Shown here in pieces: positions 34,829 through 44,699 of a stretch of 64,000 nt of DNA. The stretch spans positions 806,001 through 870,000 of the forward strand of contig SGBD01000001.1 of assembly GCA_004195035.1 (NCBI GenBank), given 5' to 3'. The DNA comes from Candidatus Acidulodesulfobacterium ferriphilum. Lineage in GTDB: Bacteria; SZUA-79; Acidulodesulfobacterales; Acidulodesulfobacteraceae. Made by a program: the position numbers and the translations under genes. Every line of letters begins with the position of its first letter. Positions within the stretch are counted from its first letter, which is position 1. A model generated the notes under the pieces. It saw only the letters and a program-made list of their open reading frames with translations, did not search any database and was not told where the DNA came from.

Positions 34829-37693
34829 TCATAACCTATCTATTTTCTTTGAATAGCCCCTTAACATAATGGAGTTAAGCGACACGGTTATACTGGAAAC
34901 CGCCATTGCCGCCCCCGCTGCTGCCGGCGGCAGCAGCCAGCCGGTGAAGTGGTAAAAAACCCCCGCCGCGAACGGAATACCTAGCCCGTTAAAGAAAAAT
35001 GCCCAAAAAAGGTTTTGTTTCACTTTGTTTAAAGTTTTTCTGCCGAGCGCCACGCTTTTATAAGCATCTTTAATATCGCTTTTTACTAATATAATGTCGC
35101 CGGTTTCCCTTGCGACATCGGTTCCGCTGCCTATTGCTATTCCTACATCGGCATAAGCCAGCGCCGGCGCATCGTTTATGCCGTCGCCGACCATTGCGAC
35201 TTTTAAGCCTAAATTTTTTAGTTTTTTTACTTCATTAAGTTTGTCCTGCGGTAAAACATTTGCGATGACATTTTTTTCGTCTATCCCCACTTGAACGGCA
35301 ACGTTTGCAGCTGAATTTAGATTATCCCCCGTTAAAAGATATACCGCTATACCCATGGATTTTAATTTAGTTATCGCTTCTTTTGCCCCTTTCTTAACTT
35401 TGTCTGCTAAAGTAATAATGCCGGCCATATCTGAGCCGGCAGAAATTCCGATAACGGTTTTGCTTTCCTTTGCATATTTTTCCTCAAGTTCGCTAAATTT
35501 AGACAAATCGATATTTTCGGTCTCGAACAGCCCTTTCTTCCCGATAAAAATCTTTTTACCGCCGTAATTCAATGTTATGCCAAGGCCGCCTATTTCTTTA
35601 TAATCGGCAGGCTGAATCTCGGCTCTGTCTATACCGACGGCAGTTTTTTCGTTAGATTCGTTATATTTCTTAACTATTGCCGCTGCAATAGGGTGGGAGG
35701 AGAAACCCTCTCCGTAAGCAGCGATTTTTAAAATTTCGTTTGCGGGTAAACTGCCTAAGGGTATTATATCCGTTACCTCAGGTTTGCCGTAAGTAATTGT
35801 ACCAGTTTTATCAAAAACAACGGCGTTTATTCTTGCGATTTCTTCGAGGCCGGATGATTTTTTTATTAATATCCCCTTTTCGAGGCCGATTGAACTTCCA
35901 ACCATAAGAGCCATAGGCGTAGCAAGCCCCATTGCGCAGGGGCAGGCTATAACCAGTACTGCGATAGCGGCGGATAGAGCAAATAAAAAATTAGAATGAA
36001 AAATATATCTCCATGAGAAGAATACTGCTAAAGATATTGCAACGACGATTGGAACAAAATAGTTAGTTACTTCATCGGCTATTCGCTGAATGGGGGCTTT
36101 ATCCGCCTGGGCATCTTCGACTAAGCGGACAATCTGGGAGAGTATGGTATCCTTGCCAACCCTCAAAGCCTTTATTTTTATAACCTGCCCTATGTTTATC
36201 GTTGCGCCGCTTACCTCGCCGTTAACCTTTTTTTCAACGGGGATAGGCTCGCCCGTCAGCATAGACTCGTCTATCTGGGTTTGCCCCTCCATGATTACAC
36301 CGTCAACGGGAATTTTATCGCCCTTTTTTACTAAAAGAACATCCCCCGCTTTCACGCTCGAAGTGTCCACCACCTTCACTGCCCCGTTGTTTTCGATAAG
36401 GTTCGCTTTGTTAGCCTGAAGTTTAAACAAGGCTTTTAATGATGATGCCGCTCTCTGTTTTGAAATCTTTTCCAGCAGTTTTCCCGTTCTGATAAAGAGT
36501 ATAAGCAAAACGGATGTATCGAAATAAAGTTCGCCTTTAAATAAAAATACCCCCGCGACGGAATAAAAATAAGCGGCGGATATTCCCAATGCGACGAGAA
36601 CATCCATATTGGCGGAAAAGCTTTTTAAAGAATAATAGGCGCCTTTATAAAATGTAAGTCCGGCGGTAAATTGAACTATCGTGGCTAATATAAATAAAAT
36701 AAATATCTTAAATTCATTCGGGGTTTCCGCCATTTTTGCCATGCCGAACATATTTTTATAGGTCAGTATAACGACGGGAATCGTAAGAATAAATGTGAAT
36801 ATAAGCCAATAAATATCTTTTTTCCAATCGGGTATTTTACGAAACCATTTGTCCATAAACGGGATATGTGCGTTTATGCTTAAGGATTTTTCCGCCTCTT
36901 CGCCGGTTTCAGTTTCGTCCACAGGCGTGTATCCGCTTTCCGTTACGGCTTTAAATATAGCCTCTTTAGATGTTAGGGACGGGTCGAACGATACAAATCC
37001 GCTTTCCCCGGCAAAATTAACGGTTACTTTATTTATTCCATCGATCTTCCCGACCCCTTTTTCGATAGTTCTGGCACAGTTGGTACAGTGCATTCCTTCT
37101 ATCTTAAATCTGAGGTTTTCTGCTTCCGGTTTTTCCTGTTTATTTTTACTCTCTGCCGGTTGAATTGTCCAACCTTGCGGTATGGCTTGCCGTGCTTCGT
37201 CTATAAGCTCGGCGCCGAACCCTGCAAATTTAACCATTTTAATTATTTCATCGGGCGAAAGATTATTTGCACCCGAATCGACATAGAGGGTTTCGTTTAC
37301 GAAATTAAGCCGCGCGTTTTTGACGCCGTCTATTCTTTTTACGGTGTCCACTATGGTTTCCGCGCATGAAGCGCAGTCCATTTTGCTTATTTTAAATTTA
37401 TATTGTTTTTGTTGCGCGGGGGCGGCATTTCCTTTATCAGTCAAGGTGGGAGAACGGTCTTTTGTTTCATGTCCAGGGTCGCCTTCTTCTTCGGTTTCAT
37501 AACCCGCTTCTTTTATGGCTTTTTTAATATCCGAAGCCGAGGTAGTTCCTTCGTCGAATGTCACATCAGCGCATTTATCTTTAAGGCTTACATTGACGGA
37601 TTTTACTCCTTTAAGGGAAGATACGGCTTTTGTAACAGTTTTTACGCAATGTTCGCATGTCATTCCGTGGACGGCTATTTTTTCATTTTTCAT
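34829..37693 (-). CDS. copA: Copper-translocating P-type ATPase with three HMA domains
   Basis: 954 residues from the ATG at 37693, chosen because GAGGTG lies about 8 bases upstream; a longer frame reaches 37750 without a ribosome site. Three N-terminal metal-binding domains carry G-M-T-C-E-H-C, K-M-D-C-A-S-C and G-M-H-C-T-N-C. The membrane metal site [10 protein letters not shown], the phosphorylation site D-K-T-G-T-I-T, L-T-G-E-P, S-H-P and [10 protein letters not shown] are all present. This is a P1B-1 Cu(+) exporter. No CueR or CsoR gene is adjacent. Confidence 0.95.
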   Translation of the reverse strand: MKNEKIAVHGMTCEHCVKTVTKAVSSLKGVKSVNVSLKDKCADVTFDEGTTSASDIKKAIKEAGYETEEEGDPGHETKDRSPTLTDKGNAAPAQQKQYKFKISKMDCASCAETIVDTVKRIDGVKNARLNFVNETLYVDSGANNLSPDEIIKMVKFAGFGAELIDEARQAIPQGWTIQPAESKNKQEKPEAENLRFKIEGMHCTNCARTIEKGVGKIDGINKVTVNFAGESGFVSFDPSLTSKEAIFKAVTESGYTPVDETETGEEAEKSLSINAHIPFMDKWFRKIPDWKKDIYWLIFTFILTIPVVILTYKNMFGMAKMAETPNEFKIFILFILATIVQFTAGLTFYKGAYYSLKSFSANMDVLVALGISAAYFYSVAGVFLFKGELYFDTSVLLILFIRTGKLLEKISKQRAASSLKALFKLQANKANLIENNGAVKVVDTSSVKAGDVLLVKKGDKIPVDGVIMEGQTQIDESMLTGEPIPVEKKVNGEVSGATINIGQVIKIKALRVGKDTILSQIVRLVEDAQADKAPIQRIADEVTNYFVPIVVAISLAVFFSWRYIFHSNFLFALSAAIAVLVIACPCAMGLATPMALMVGSSIGLEKGILIKKSSGLEEIARINAVVFDKTGTITYGKPEVTDIIPLGSLPANEILKIAAYGEGFSSHPIAAAIVKKYNESNEKTAVGIDRAEIQPADYKEIGGLGITLNYGGKKIFIGKKGLFETENIDLSKFSELEEKYAKESKTVIGISAGSDMAGIITLADKVKKGAKEAITKLKSMGIAVYLLTGDNLNSAANVAVQVGIDEKNVIANVLPQDKLNEVKKLKNLGLKVAMVGDGINDAPALAYADVGIAIGSGTDVARETGDIILVKSDIKDAYKSVALGRKTLNKVKQNLFWAFFFNGLGIPFAAGVFYHFTGWLLPPAAAGAAMAVSSITVSLNSIMLRGYSKKIDRL

Positions 37694-37939
37694 AATATGC
37701 ACCTCTTTTTTATTATTAACCGGCTTTATTAATAACCCGCGGTTAACCAAATGATTAACTAAAATATATACCGTGCTTTTTTACTTTTAGACCAAATTAT
37801 ATATTTATCAATATATCATATCATCGAAAGGAGCTTTTTTCAAACGGGGTAAGCGGATTTATTCTATTGAAAAAATAATCGTTAAGTTTTATAATATATC
37901 ACTTATATACAAAATAAAAGCGTTTAACGAGGCTGATGA

Positions 37940-38476
37940 ATGGCAAATATATCTAAATATAAAACCGCCGTTTACCCTGGTTCATTCGACCCTGTTACTT
38001 ACGGTCATTTAGATGTTTTAAAAAGAAGTCTCAGCGTATTTGACAAGGTGGTTGTAGCGGTTGCCTGCAATAAAAAGAAGCCTTATCTTTTTAAGCAGTC
38101 TATGAGGATTGACCTTATAGACAGGATTTTAAAAGAAGACGAAGAAATCGACAACGGCAGGGTTGAAGTAATAGCTTTAAAGGGGCTCCTTGTTAAGTAT
38201 GTGGAAAGTATTAACGCAAAGGTAATTATAAGGGGCCTTAGGGCAGTTTCCGATTTTGAATACGAACTTCAGCTTGCGATAACTAACAGGACGCTTAATT
38301 CCGACATAGAGACGATATTTATGATGACCGCCGAAAAGTACTCATTTTTAAGTTCCACGATAGTCAAGGAGATTTCCCGTCTCGGAGGAGATGTTTCCAG
38401 CATGGTTCCGAAGGTAATAGCCTCCGAGCTTGCGAAAATTTATTCCAAAGGAGAAAATGATGAAACTCTCATGTAG
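37940..38476 (+). CDS. coaD: Phosphopantetheine adenylyltransferase
   Basis: 178 residues. The N-terminus A-V-Y-P-G-S-F-D-P-V-T-Y-G-H-L-D-V holds the nucleotidyltransferase T/H-x-G-H motif. R-G-L-R-A-V-S-D-F-E-Y-E and Y-S-F-L-S-S-T-I-V-K-E are typical CoaD segments. Fourth step of CoA synthesis. It overlaps the aminotransferase start by 17 bases, so the two are translationally coupled. Confidence 0.95.
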   Translation: MANISKYKTAVYPGSFDPVTYGHLDVLKRSLSVFDKVVVAVACNKKKPYLFKQSMRIDLIDRILKEDEEIDNGRVEVIALKGLLVKYVESINAKVIIRGLRAVSDFEYELQLAITNRTLNSDIETIFMMTAEKYSFLSSTIVKEISRLGGDVSSMVPKVIASELAKIYSKGENDETLM

Positions 38477-39641
38477 AGCGTCTTCAATAAAACCGTCGGC
38501 CACTCTTGCCATAACCGCAAAGGCTAAGAAACTTAAAGCCGAAGGGAAAAATATTATCGGTTTTGGGGCGGGCGAGCCGGATTTCGACACGCCGGGCTAT
38601 ATCAAAGACGCCGTAAAAGATGCCCTTGACAAAGGTTATACCAAATATACCCCCGTGTCGGGAATCGAGGAGCTTAAATCGGCGATTGCGGATAAGTTTT
38701 TATCCGATTATAATGTCGGATACGAACAGAGCGAGATAATCGTTTCTTGCGGAGGAAAGCACAGCCTTTACAATCTCTTTTCGGCTCTCTTAAACGAAGG
38801 CGACGAGATTATTATTCCATCGCCCTATTGGGTGTCTTATACCGAAATCATAAAGCTTTCCGGCGGCGTTCCGGTTATAGTCGATACATCCCGAAACGGG
38901 TTTAAATTTAACCTGAGAATGCTCGAAAGCAATTTGACGAAAAAGACAAAGGGATTAATCATAAACAGTCCTTCTAATCCTACAGGGGTTTTAATGGACG
39001 AGAAAGATATTATCGAAATTGCAAACTTTGTCAAAAAGAAAGGTTTATACATAATAACCGACGATATTTACGAAAAAATAATCTTTGACGATAAAAAATT
39101 TTTTAATGCGCTGATGGCCGGCAAATCGATGAAAGAAAATACCGTTGCCGTCAATGCAGTTTCCAAGACATACTCTATGACAGGATTCAGAATAGGCTAT
39201 ACGGCCGGCCCCAAAGATTTAATATCGGCAATGAATAATATCCAGTCCCAAAGCACATCCAACCCCACGACATTTGCCCAATACGGGGCTTTGGCGGCAT
39301 TAAAGGGCGGCTATGATTTTACCGTTATGATGCGGAACGAATTTCAAAAAAGAAGGGATTATATGATGGATTTTTTTGACAAAAACATAAAAAGCATCAC
39401 TCCCGTTAAGCCGGATGGGGCATTTTATATATTTGCCGATATTTCAAAGGTCTTTGGCGAAAGCGAGAATAAAATAAATTCCTCGACCGAATTTTGCGAT
39501 TATCTTTTAGATAAATATCTTGTCGCAGCCGTTCCCGGCGTTGAGTTTGGCAATGACAATTTTATAAGGCTGTCTTTTGCGACAAGCCTCGATGTCATAA
39601 AAGAAGGTTTAAATAGAATAAAAGAAGCGGTATCCTTTTGA
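38460..39641 (+). CDS. aspC: Class I pyridoxal-phosphate aminotransferase (aspartate-type)
   Basis: 393 residues from the ATG at 38460, 6 bases after AAAGGAG; the open frame extends further up inside coaD. G-F-G-A-G-E-P-D-F-D-T-P, S-P-S-N-P-T-G-type (N-S-P-S-N-P-T-G-V-L) and the PLP lysine in S-K-T-Y-S-M-T-G-F-R-I-G-Y mark the subgroup Ib aspartate/prephenate aminotransferases. Predicted cytosolic. The exact keto-acid partner cannot be read from the sequence. Confidence 0.9.
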   Translation: MKLSCRASSIKPSATLAITAKAKKLKAEGKNIIGFGAGEPDFDTPGYIKDAVKDALDKGYTKYTPVSGIEELKSAIADKFLSDYNVGYEQSEIIVSCGGKHSLYNLFSALLNEGDEIIIPSPYWVSYTEIIKLSGGVPVIVDTSRNGFKFNLRMLESNLTKKTKGLIINSPSNPTGVLMDEKDIIEIANFVKKKGLYIITDDIYEKIIFDDKKFFNALMAGKSMKENTVAVNAVSKTYSMTGFRIGYTAGPKDLISAMNNIQSQSTSNPTTFAQYGALAALKGGYDFTVMMRNEFQKRRDYMMDFFDKNIKSITPVKPDGAFYIFADISKVFGESENKINSSTEFCDYLLDKYLVAAVPGVEFGNDNFIRLSFATSLDVIKEGLNRIKEAVSF

Positions 39642-39654
39642 GGCAAATAATTTT

Positions 39655-41027
39655 ATGAAAAGGGCTCATAAATACATCCTTAACTTTCTTAATAATAACA
39701 GGGGCGATTTTAACTTATTTAAGTTTATCCTTAAGCTCCCCTTATTTTTAATATCGTATGCGGTTATTCTTTCTACAAAAATAAAAAGAACATTGTATAA
39801 CCGTTCTTTTATTTTTAAATCTAAAGAACCTGGCATGTTTACGGTTAGCATAGGGAATATAAATTTGGGCGGAGCAGGGAAAACCCCGTTTTCCTATACT
39901 ATTGCCGAATACTTGTACGGACGGGGTTTAAAGCCCTGCATTATAAGCAGGGGCTACAAAGGCCGTTTAAAAAAAAAATCTATATTGCCGGTTGGGAGTA
40001 CGAGCTTGAGGATGTCCGGCAAAAGCTTCCCGACGAAGTAATTCTTTTAGTTGAAAGGTTTAAATCAAAAAATATTCGGATACCCGTTATAGTTTCCAGA
40101 AACCGATTATCGGCCGCAAAAGTTTGTTCGGGGGAAGATAGCATATATTATAATCTTGCCGAAGATCTTAATGTATTTTCAAACTTAGATTCGACAAAAC
40201 CCCCGGGCGAAAAGGTAGATTTAAGCGCAAACCCGTCCGATGATGCCGTGCATAATTTTTCCGATCATTGCTTATATAAAGATGTTTGCGATAAATATGA
40301 AGAATATAAAAAGATTGCCGTCTTAGATGACGGATTTACCGCTTTAAATATCAAAAAGGATTTAAATATAGTTCTGATAGACAGGACTAAGAACATTTTC
40401 GATCAAAATGTTATTCCCGCAGGGGTTTTAAGGGAGGACTTAACTGTTCTTAAATATGCCGATATTATAATTATAACCAAAAATACTGAACAAGCCTGCG
40501 ATATTACAAAAATAACCGATAAAAATTTAGAGAAAGACATTAAAAGATTTAATAAATCCTGCCCAGTATTCTATTCTCATTATAAGCCCGTTAATCTTTT
40601 AGGAGGGGACGCTGGGCAAAAATCGTTAAATTTTGATAGCCTCCATGACAAACGGATGAGGATATTGACCGTCTGTGCAATCGGAAACCCGGATTACTTT
40701 TACGATAATTTGAGTAGCCGCGGGATTAAAATAGACGGCAAGTTCGAGTTTGAAGACCACCATATATATACGGCGCAGGATTTAACCTTATTAAAGAATG
40801 ACCTGAATCTTAATAATCCCTGTATTATTATAACTACTTTAAAAGATTATGTTAAATTAAAAAAGTTTGGCGAACGGAAAGAATATAAGGATATTATAGA
40901 AAAGGTTTATTATTTGGATTTTGAGCTGGTTATAGATAAATTATTTTTTGAGTTTATTTATGATAATTATAAAAAATATATAGAAAGGATCAATCCAGAA
41001 TTACTTCCATATATAATTAAAAATTAA
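39655..41027 (+). pseudogene. lpxK: Tetraacyldisaccharide 4'-kinase, split by a frameshift at a poly-A run
   Basis: The first part (39655-39978) encodes a membrane anchor and the Walker A motif G-N-I-N-L-G-G-A-G-K-T-P, then I-S-R-G-Y-K-G. After ten As (39969-39978) the correct continuation is in the -1 frame: I-Y-I-A-G-W-E-Y, L-P-D-E-V-I-L-L-V, I-P-V-I-V-S-R-N-R, then A-V-L-D-D-G-F-T and the rest to 41027. Read through, it is a normal LpxK of about 458 residues. In frame 0 translation stops at 40041. A sequencing indel, transcriptional slippage on A10, or true inactivation are all possible. Neighbours are lipid A genes. Confidence 0.85.
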
Positions 41028-41034
41028 ACAAAAG

Positions 41035-41943
41035 ATGAAGAAAAATAGGATACTGTTATATGCTGAATTTATCGCAGTTTATGGGTTTTATCTTTTTATA
41101 AACATTATCCCTCTTGGTTTAGCGTTAAAATTGGGCAGGATTTTAGGGATAATATTTTATAAAATCGACAAAAGACATGCAAAAAATACGATTAATAATT
41201 TAACCATCGCTTTTCCGAATAAAAAAAAAGAGGAGCTAAACGATATTTGCATTAATTTTTACAAAAATATCGGCATGATTTTCGTTGAGATTTTTAGATT
41301 AAACAGGTATAATAAAAAGAATATAGACAGCTTTGTCGACTCGGATTTCGACGCGTTTAAGGGCATTTACAAAAAGCAGGGAATACTTCTCTTGACCGCT
41401 CATTTCGGCAATTGGGAGCTTTTGGCAAAAACTTTCAGCCTGAAAGGTTATTCGGGCAATGTTTTAGCAAGGCCGTTAGACAACCCTTATATAGAAAAAA
41501 TTCTTTATGGATTAAGGACAAATTCCGGGAATAAGGTAATATATAACAGGGAAAATGCTATTAAAAGCATAATGTCGGCATTAAATAAAAATGAAATGGT
41601 TGGATTTTTGCCGGACGAGAATGCTTCGAAACGGATAGGCGTATTTGTAGATTTTTTTGGCGTTAAAGCCTGCACTATGCCGGGTATGGCGAATATTGCC
41701 GCAAAGACAAAAGCGCCGGTCATTCCGGCTTTTATTGTCAGGATTAAAGACGGCAATTTTAAAAAACATAAACTGATAATCGGAGAACCCCTTGAGATAA
41801 CCTATACCGGAGACAGAAAGACCGATATGATAAACATCTTGAAAATGTTCAATGAAACAATAGAAAACATAATAGAAAATTATCCGGAGCAGTGGTTTTG
41901 GATTCACAACAGGTGGAAAACAAGACCGGATCCAGAGAAATAA
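41035..41943 (+). CDS. Lipid A biosynthesis lauroyl/late acyltransferase (LpxL/HtrB family)
   Basis: 302 residues with an N-terminal membrane segment. The acyltransferase site H-F-G-N-W-E near residue 123 and the G-F-L-P-D-E-N-A, G-V-F-V-D-F-F-G segment near residues 189-207 are those of the LpxL/LpxM family. It transfers a secondary acyl chain to lipid A at the inner membrane. It follows lpxK by 7 bases and precedes the gmhB-like gene by 4. Confidence 0.9.
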   Translation: MKKNRILLYAEFIAVYGFYLFINIIPLGLALKLGRILGIIFYKIDKRHAKNTINNLTIAFPNKKKEELNDICINFYKNIGMIFVEIFRLNRYNKKNIDSFVDSDFDAFKGIYKKQGILLLTAHFGNWELLAKTFSLKGYSGNVLARPLDNPYIEKILYGLRTNSGNKVIYNRENAIKSIMSALNKNEMVGFLPDENASKRIGVFVDFFGVKACTMPGMANIAAKTKAPVIPAFIVRIKDGNFKKHKLIIGEPLEITYTGDRKTDMINILKMFNETIENIIENYPEQWFWIHNRWKTRPDPEK

Positions 41944-41947
41944 ATAT

Positions 41948-42502
41948 ATGGAAAAATGCGTATTTTTAGACAGGGACGGCGTTCTGATTAAAGATGTAGG
42001 CTATTTAAAAAATCCGGACGATATAATTTTAATGCCGCAAACGATCGAGGCATTAAAGAATTTAAAGAAAATCGGGTTTTTGCTCATAATAGTTACAAAT
42101 CAGGCGGGTGTCGCAAAAGGTTTTTTCACCGTAGATGATTTGGAAAGAGTTAATAAAAGATTGATAAAGGTTTATGAAACTAACGATATTGCGATAGACG
42201 ATTTATATTTTTGCCCCCACCACGAAAATGGAATTGTAGAGCCTTATAATATCAAATGCTCTTGCAGAAAGCCCGATTTAGGAATGGTGGTTAAGGGCGT
42301 AGAAAAGTTCGGCATCGATATTAATAAATCATTTATGATTGGAGATAAGGACAGCGATATTCTTCTCGCAAAAAATTCCGGTTTAAGGTCGTTTTATATA
42401 AAAAATTCGATGTACGAACATGATGAAAATATAACCCCGGATTTTTATGTTTCAGATTTGAAAGAAGCTTCGGATATTATAATAGAATTACAGGGCGGCT
42501 GA
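41948..42502 (+). CDS. gmhB: D-glycero-beta-D-manno-heptose 1,7-bisphosphate 7-phosphatase
   Basis: 184 residues of the HAD superfamily. The nucleophile motif F-L-D-R-D-G-V-L near residue 6 and the zinc-binding C-P-H-H with C-S-C-R-K-P near residues 91-109 are typical of GmhB and the HisB N-terminal domain. M-I-G-D-K-D-S-D follows. The LPS gene context supports heptose synthesis. HisB-N-type histidinol phosphatase is the alternative. Confidence 0.88.
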   Translation: MEKCVFLDRDGVLIKDVGYLKNPDDIILMPQTIEALKNLKKIGFLLIIVTNQAGVAKGFFTVDDLERVNKRLIKVYETNDIAIDDLYFCPHHENGIVEPYNIKCSCRKPDLGMVVKGVEKFGIDINKSFMIGDKDSDILLAKNSGLRSFYIKNSMYEHDENITPDFYVSDLKEASDIIIELQGG

Positions 42503-42593
42503 GAAAGAGTTATCGCATCTTTATTTTTTTGTTTGATTTTAAATAAAAAGTTTGTTAAAATTTAATGCTTAAATTTAAATATACCAATAAAAA

Positions 42594-42617
42594 GAGGACA
42601 GACTTAAGTTTGTCCTC
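42594..42617. repeat. Palindromic repeat in the rpsT leader
   Basis: GAGGACAGACTT (42594-42605) is followed by AAGTTTGTCCTC (42606-42617), a palindrome with one G-T pair. It is related to the repeats at 13365-13394 and 13584-13607. It lies 5 bases before the AAGGAG ribosome site of rpsT, so the hairpin could affect S20 translation. Confidence 0.75.
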
Positions 42618-42635
42618 ATAAACAAGGAGTAAACT

Positions 42636-42905
42636 ATGGCAAATCATAAATCGGCTGAGAAAAGGGCAAGGCAAACGAAAAAAAGAACTTTGCGCAACAC
42701 AGGCAGTATTTCGAAAATGAAAACGAATATTAAAAAATTTAAAGCGGCTGTTTCTCAAAACGATAAAGAAAAGGCTCTGGAACTTTTTAAATTAAATGCG
42801 TCTTATATTATGCATTTGGCATCCAAAAGTATAATTCATAAAAATAATGCCTCAAGGAAAATCTCGGCGCTGGCGAGGCTTCATAACTCAATCAAACAGG
42901 ATTAG
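42636..42905 (+). CDS. rpsT: Small ribosomal subunit protein bS20
   Basis: 89 residues, basic, with the typical start M-A-N-H-K-S-A-E-K-R-A-R-Q and the C-terminal I-I-H-K-N-N-A-S-R-K-I-S-A-L. Length and motifs fit S20, which binds 16S rRNA in the 30S body. AAGGAG precedes the ATG by 8 bases. It is convergent with holA. Confidence 0.95.
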   Translation: MANHKSAEKRARQTKKRTLRNTGSISKMKTNIKKFKAAVSQNDKEKALELFKLNASYIMHLASKSIIHKNNASRKISALARLHNSIKQD

Positions 42906-42907
42906 CG

Positions 42908-43900
42908 TTATCTTAAGTTTCTGGAAATATCTAAAAACCCAAGTTTAAAGATAAATTCTTCGAATATCAGGTTTTGAGGGTGGGATGTTGTTTTAAGCCT
43001 GAAATCCGTTTCTCCCAGCAGTTCCATAATTCTTTTAAGTTCATGAACAGAAAATAAAGATAGATTTTTTAGAAATTTCTTTTTGAGAAAAGGCAGAACC
43101 CCGTTTATCCGTAAAATGGTTTCGAAATCCATACCCGAGGATTCCTGCACCTTTGCTTTATGGAGCTTTCTCGCTTCGTTATACAATACCGATATAATTT
43201 TTACAGGCTCTTCCCCGTCATTATAAATAACGCCGAATATTGAAAATGCCCCCCTTATATCCCTGTCTAATATTTTATCGATAAAATCAAAAATAGTGAA
43301 TGTTTTTGAAAAAGCAAGAAGCGGCTTTAATTCGTTAACGGAAAGTTCTTTTGATTTGTTTTCGGGTTTAATTCCCGATACTATTTTGTTAAGTTCGTTA
43401 TCGATATTTACCGTGTTATTACCCGTATATCTAATGAGGTAATATACTGCTTCATCGGAAATTTTTATACCTTTTTCTTTAGATAAATTTCTAATATAAG
43501 AGAAAAGTTCATTTTCATATAGAAGCCTGATTTTATGAAGTTTAAAATAATTTTTGGTTTTTAATTCCTTGAAAAATTTAATATTTTCGTTAATTTTCGG
43601 GCTGTTATCATAAAAAATGATTACTGTTGACGGAGATGGAGAGTTTAAGTAATCAAGCAGTTCCGTATCATTAAGAAACGAGCCGTCAAAATCTTCTACC
43701 TGTATAACCCTTTTTTCCGAAAGCACAGGATAACTGTTGGCTATGGTTAAAAAATCGACGGGCAAGGGGGATATAAGCCTGTCAAAATTAAAATCCGTCT
43801 GTTCTTTTTTTAATATTCCGGATTTTATTTTTTCTATTTCCTTAGCAATTCTAAAATCATCTTCCCCGTAAAAAAAATAGACGAGAGTATCTTTTTCCAT
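42908..43900 (-). CDS. holA: DNA polymerase III subunit delta
   Basis: 330 residues. Y-F-F-Y-G-E-D-D-F-R-I near the N-terminus and the C-terminal helical segment (L-I-R-Y-T-G-N-N-T-V-N-I-D-N-E-L-N-K-I near residue 155) fit HolA, the clamp-loader subunit that opens the beta clamp. rpsT next to holA is a common arrangement. lptE, which often precedes holA, is elsewhere in the window (52641). Confidence 0.88.
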   Translation of the reverse strand: MEKDTLVYFFYGEDDFRIAKEIEKIKSGILKKEQTDFNFDRLISPLPVDFLTIANSYPVLSEKRVIQVEDFDGSFLNDTELLDYLNSPSPSTVIIFYDNSPKINENIKFFKELKTKNYFKLHKIRLLYENELFSYIRNLSKEKGIKISDEAVYYLIRYTGNNTVNIDNELNKIVSGIKPENKSKELSVNELKPLLAFSKTFTIFDFIDKILDRDIRGAFSIFGVIYNDGEEPVKIISVLYNEARKLHKAKVQESSGMDFETILRINGVLPFLKKKFLKNLSLFSVHELKRIMELLGETDFRLKTTSHPQNLIFEEFIFKLGFLDISRNLR

Positions 43901-43954
43901 ATTTAAATTTTATAATAAAAAATATCTTTTTTAAAGATATTAATCTTAAGTTTT

Positions 43955-44128
43955 AATTCCGCAATAGAAACTGTTTAGATATTGCAATACTCAATATTAA
44001 GTAATACTGGATTCCCGCTTTCGCGGGAATGACACCTAAAAGGTGAAACTTCCAACCCTTATTAAGTCATTTTAAGTCATTCCCGCGAAAGCGGGAATCC
44101 AGAAAATAAATTTCTATCGGGGGTTAAG
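43955..44128. repeat. MITE-like element with nested inverted repeats, copy 2
   Basis: Inverted arms of 27 bases at 44007-44033 and 44076-44102 are each a hairpin (ATTCCCGCTTTCGCGGGAAT). Outer ends A-T-A-G-A-A-A (left, about 43965) and T-T-T-C-T-A-T (right, about 44111) are inverted to each other. The left arm is identical to that of copy 1 at 31677-31703. The element separates holA from the secG promoter. Confidence 0.75.
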
Positions 44129-44142
44129 GTTAAATTTTGCGG

Positions 44143-44174
44143 TTGACTTTTATATCATATTTTATTAATATAAT
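44143..44174 (+). promoter_or_regulatory. secG promoter, very short or absent leader
   Basis: TTGACT (44143-44148) is followed after 17 bases by TAATAT (44166-44171), or after 20 bases by TATAAT (44169-44174). Either gives a start at about 44178-44181, at the secG ATG itself, so the mRNA would be leaderless. Confidence 0.55.
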
Positions 44175-44180
44175 TTCATC

Positions 44181-44546
44181 ATGATAGAATTTTTGACGAT
44201 TATATTAATAGTTTCCGCCGTTTTCTTGGTTATCGTTATTCTTATGCAGCAGGGCAAAGGACAAGAAATGGGCGCCGTGTTCGGGGGGAGTTCCCAAACC
44301 ATATTTGGAGCTTCCGGCGCGGGCAATTTTTTAACTAAAGCTACCGCTATTTTAGCCTTAATTTTTATGGCTTCGGCATTTCTAATATCTTATATTTCGG
44401 CCAGGCAGATAAGCCCTATCGCAATTAAAAGTTACATTAAAAAGACGGAAAAACCGCCTTTAGTTAAAAAGGCTGCCAAGCCTGCTCCAAAAGACCAAGC
44501 CTTAACTAAGCCATTTAAGCCGTTAAAAACGGTTAATAATAAATAA
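44181..44546 (+). CDS. secG: Preprotein translocase subunit SecG
   Basis: 121 residues with two membrane helices (about 1-20 and 55-75) joined by M-Q-Q-G-K-G-Q-E-M-G-A-V-F-G-G-S-S-Q-T, the SecG signature. The basic, Pro/Ala/Lys-rich tail is longer than in E. coli. No ribosome site is visible, in line with the leaderless promoter. tRNA-Leu follows directly. Confidence 0.93.
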   Translation: MIEFLTIILIVSAVFLVIVILMQQGKGQEMGAVFGGSSQTIFGASGAGNFLTKATAILALIFMASAFLISYISARQISPIAIKSYIKKTEKPPLVKKAAKPAPKDQALTKPFKPLKTVNNK

Positions 44547-44577
44547 TTTACTTTAATAGGTAAGTTTTAATAAAAAT

Positions 44578-44663
44578 GCCGAAGTGGTGGAATTGGTAGA
44601 CACGCCATCTTGAGGGGGTGGTGGATAATATCCGTGCCGGTTCGATTCCGGCCTTCGGCACCA
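44578..44663 (+). tRNA. tRNA-Leu (anticodon GAG)
   Basis: The acceptor stem GCCGAAG pairs with CTTCGGC (44653-44659), followed by A and an encoded CCA. The anticodon arm CCATC-TTGAGGG-GGTGG gives anticodon GAG. The long variable arm and the TTCGATT T-loop identify a class II leucine tRNA. It lies directly after secG. Confidence 0.95.
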
Positions 44664-44699
44664 TTCATTATTTTAACCTTTCTGCAAAATAATTATTCT

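Noticed and set aside
37320-37732. Small cysteine/phenylalanine-rich open frames on the plus strand
   Set aside because: They are antisense to the HMA domains of copA and have no independent support.
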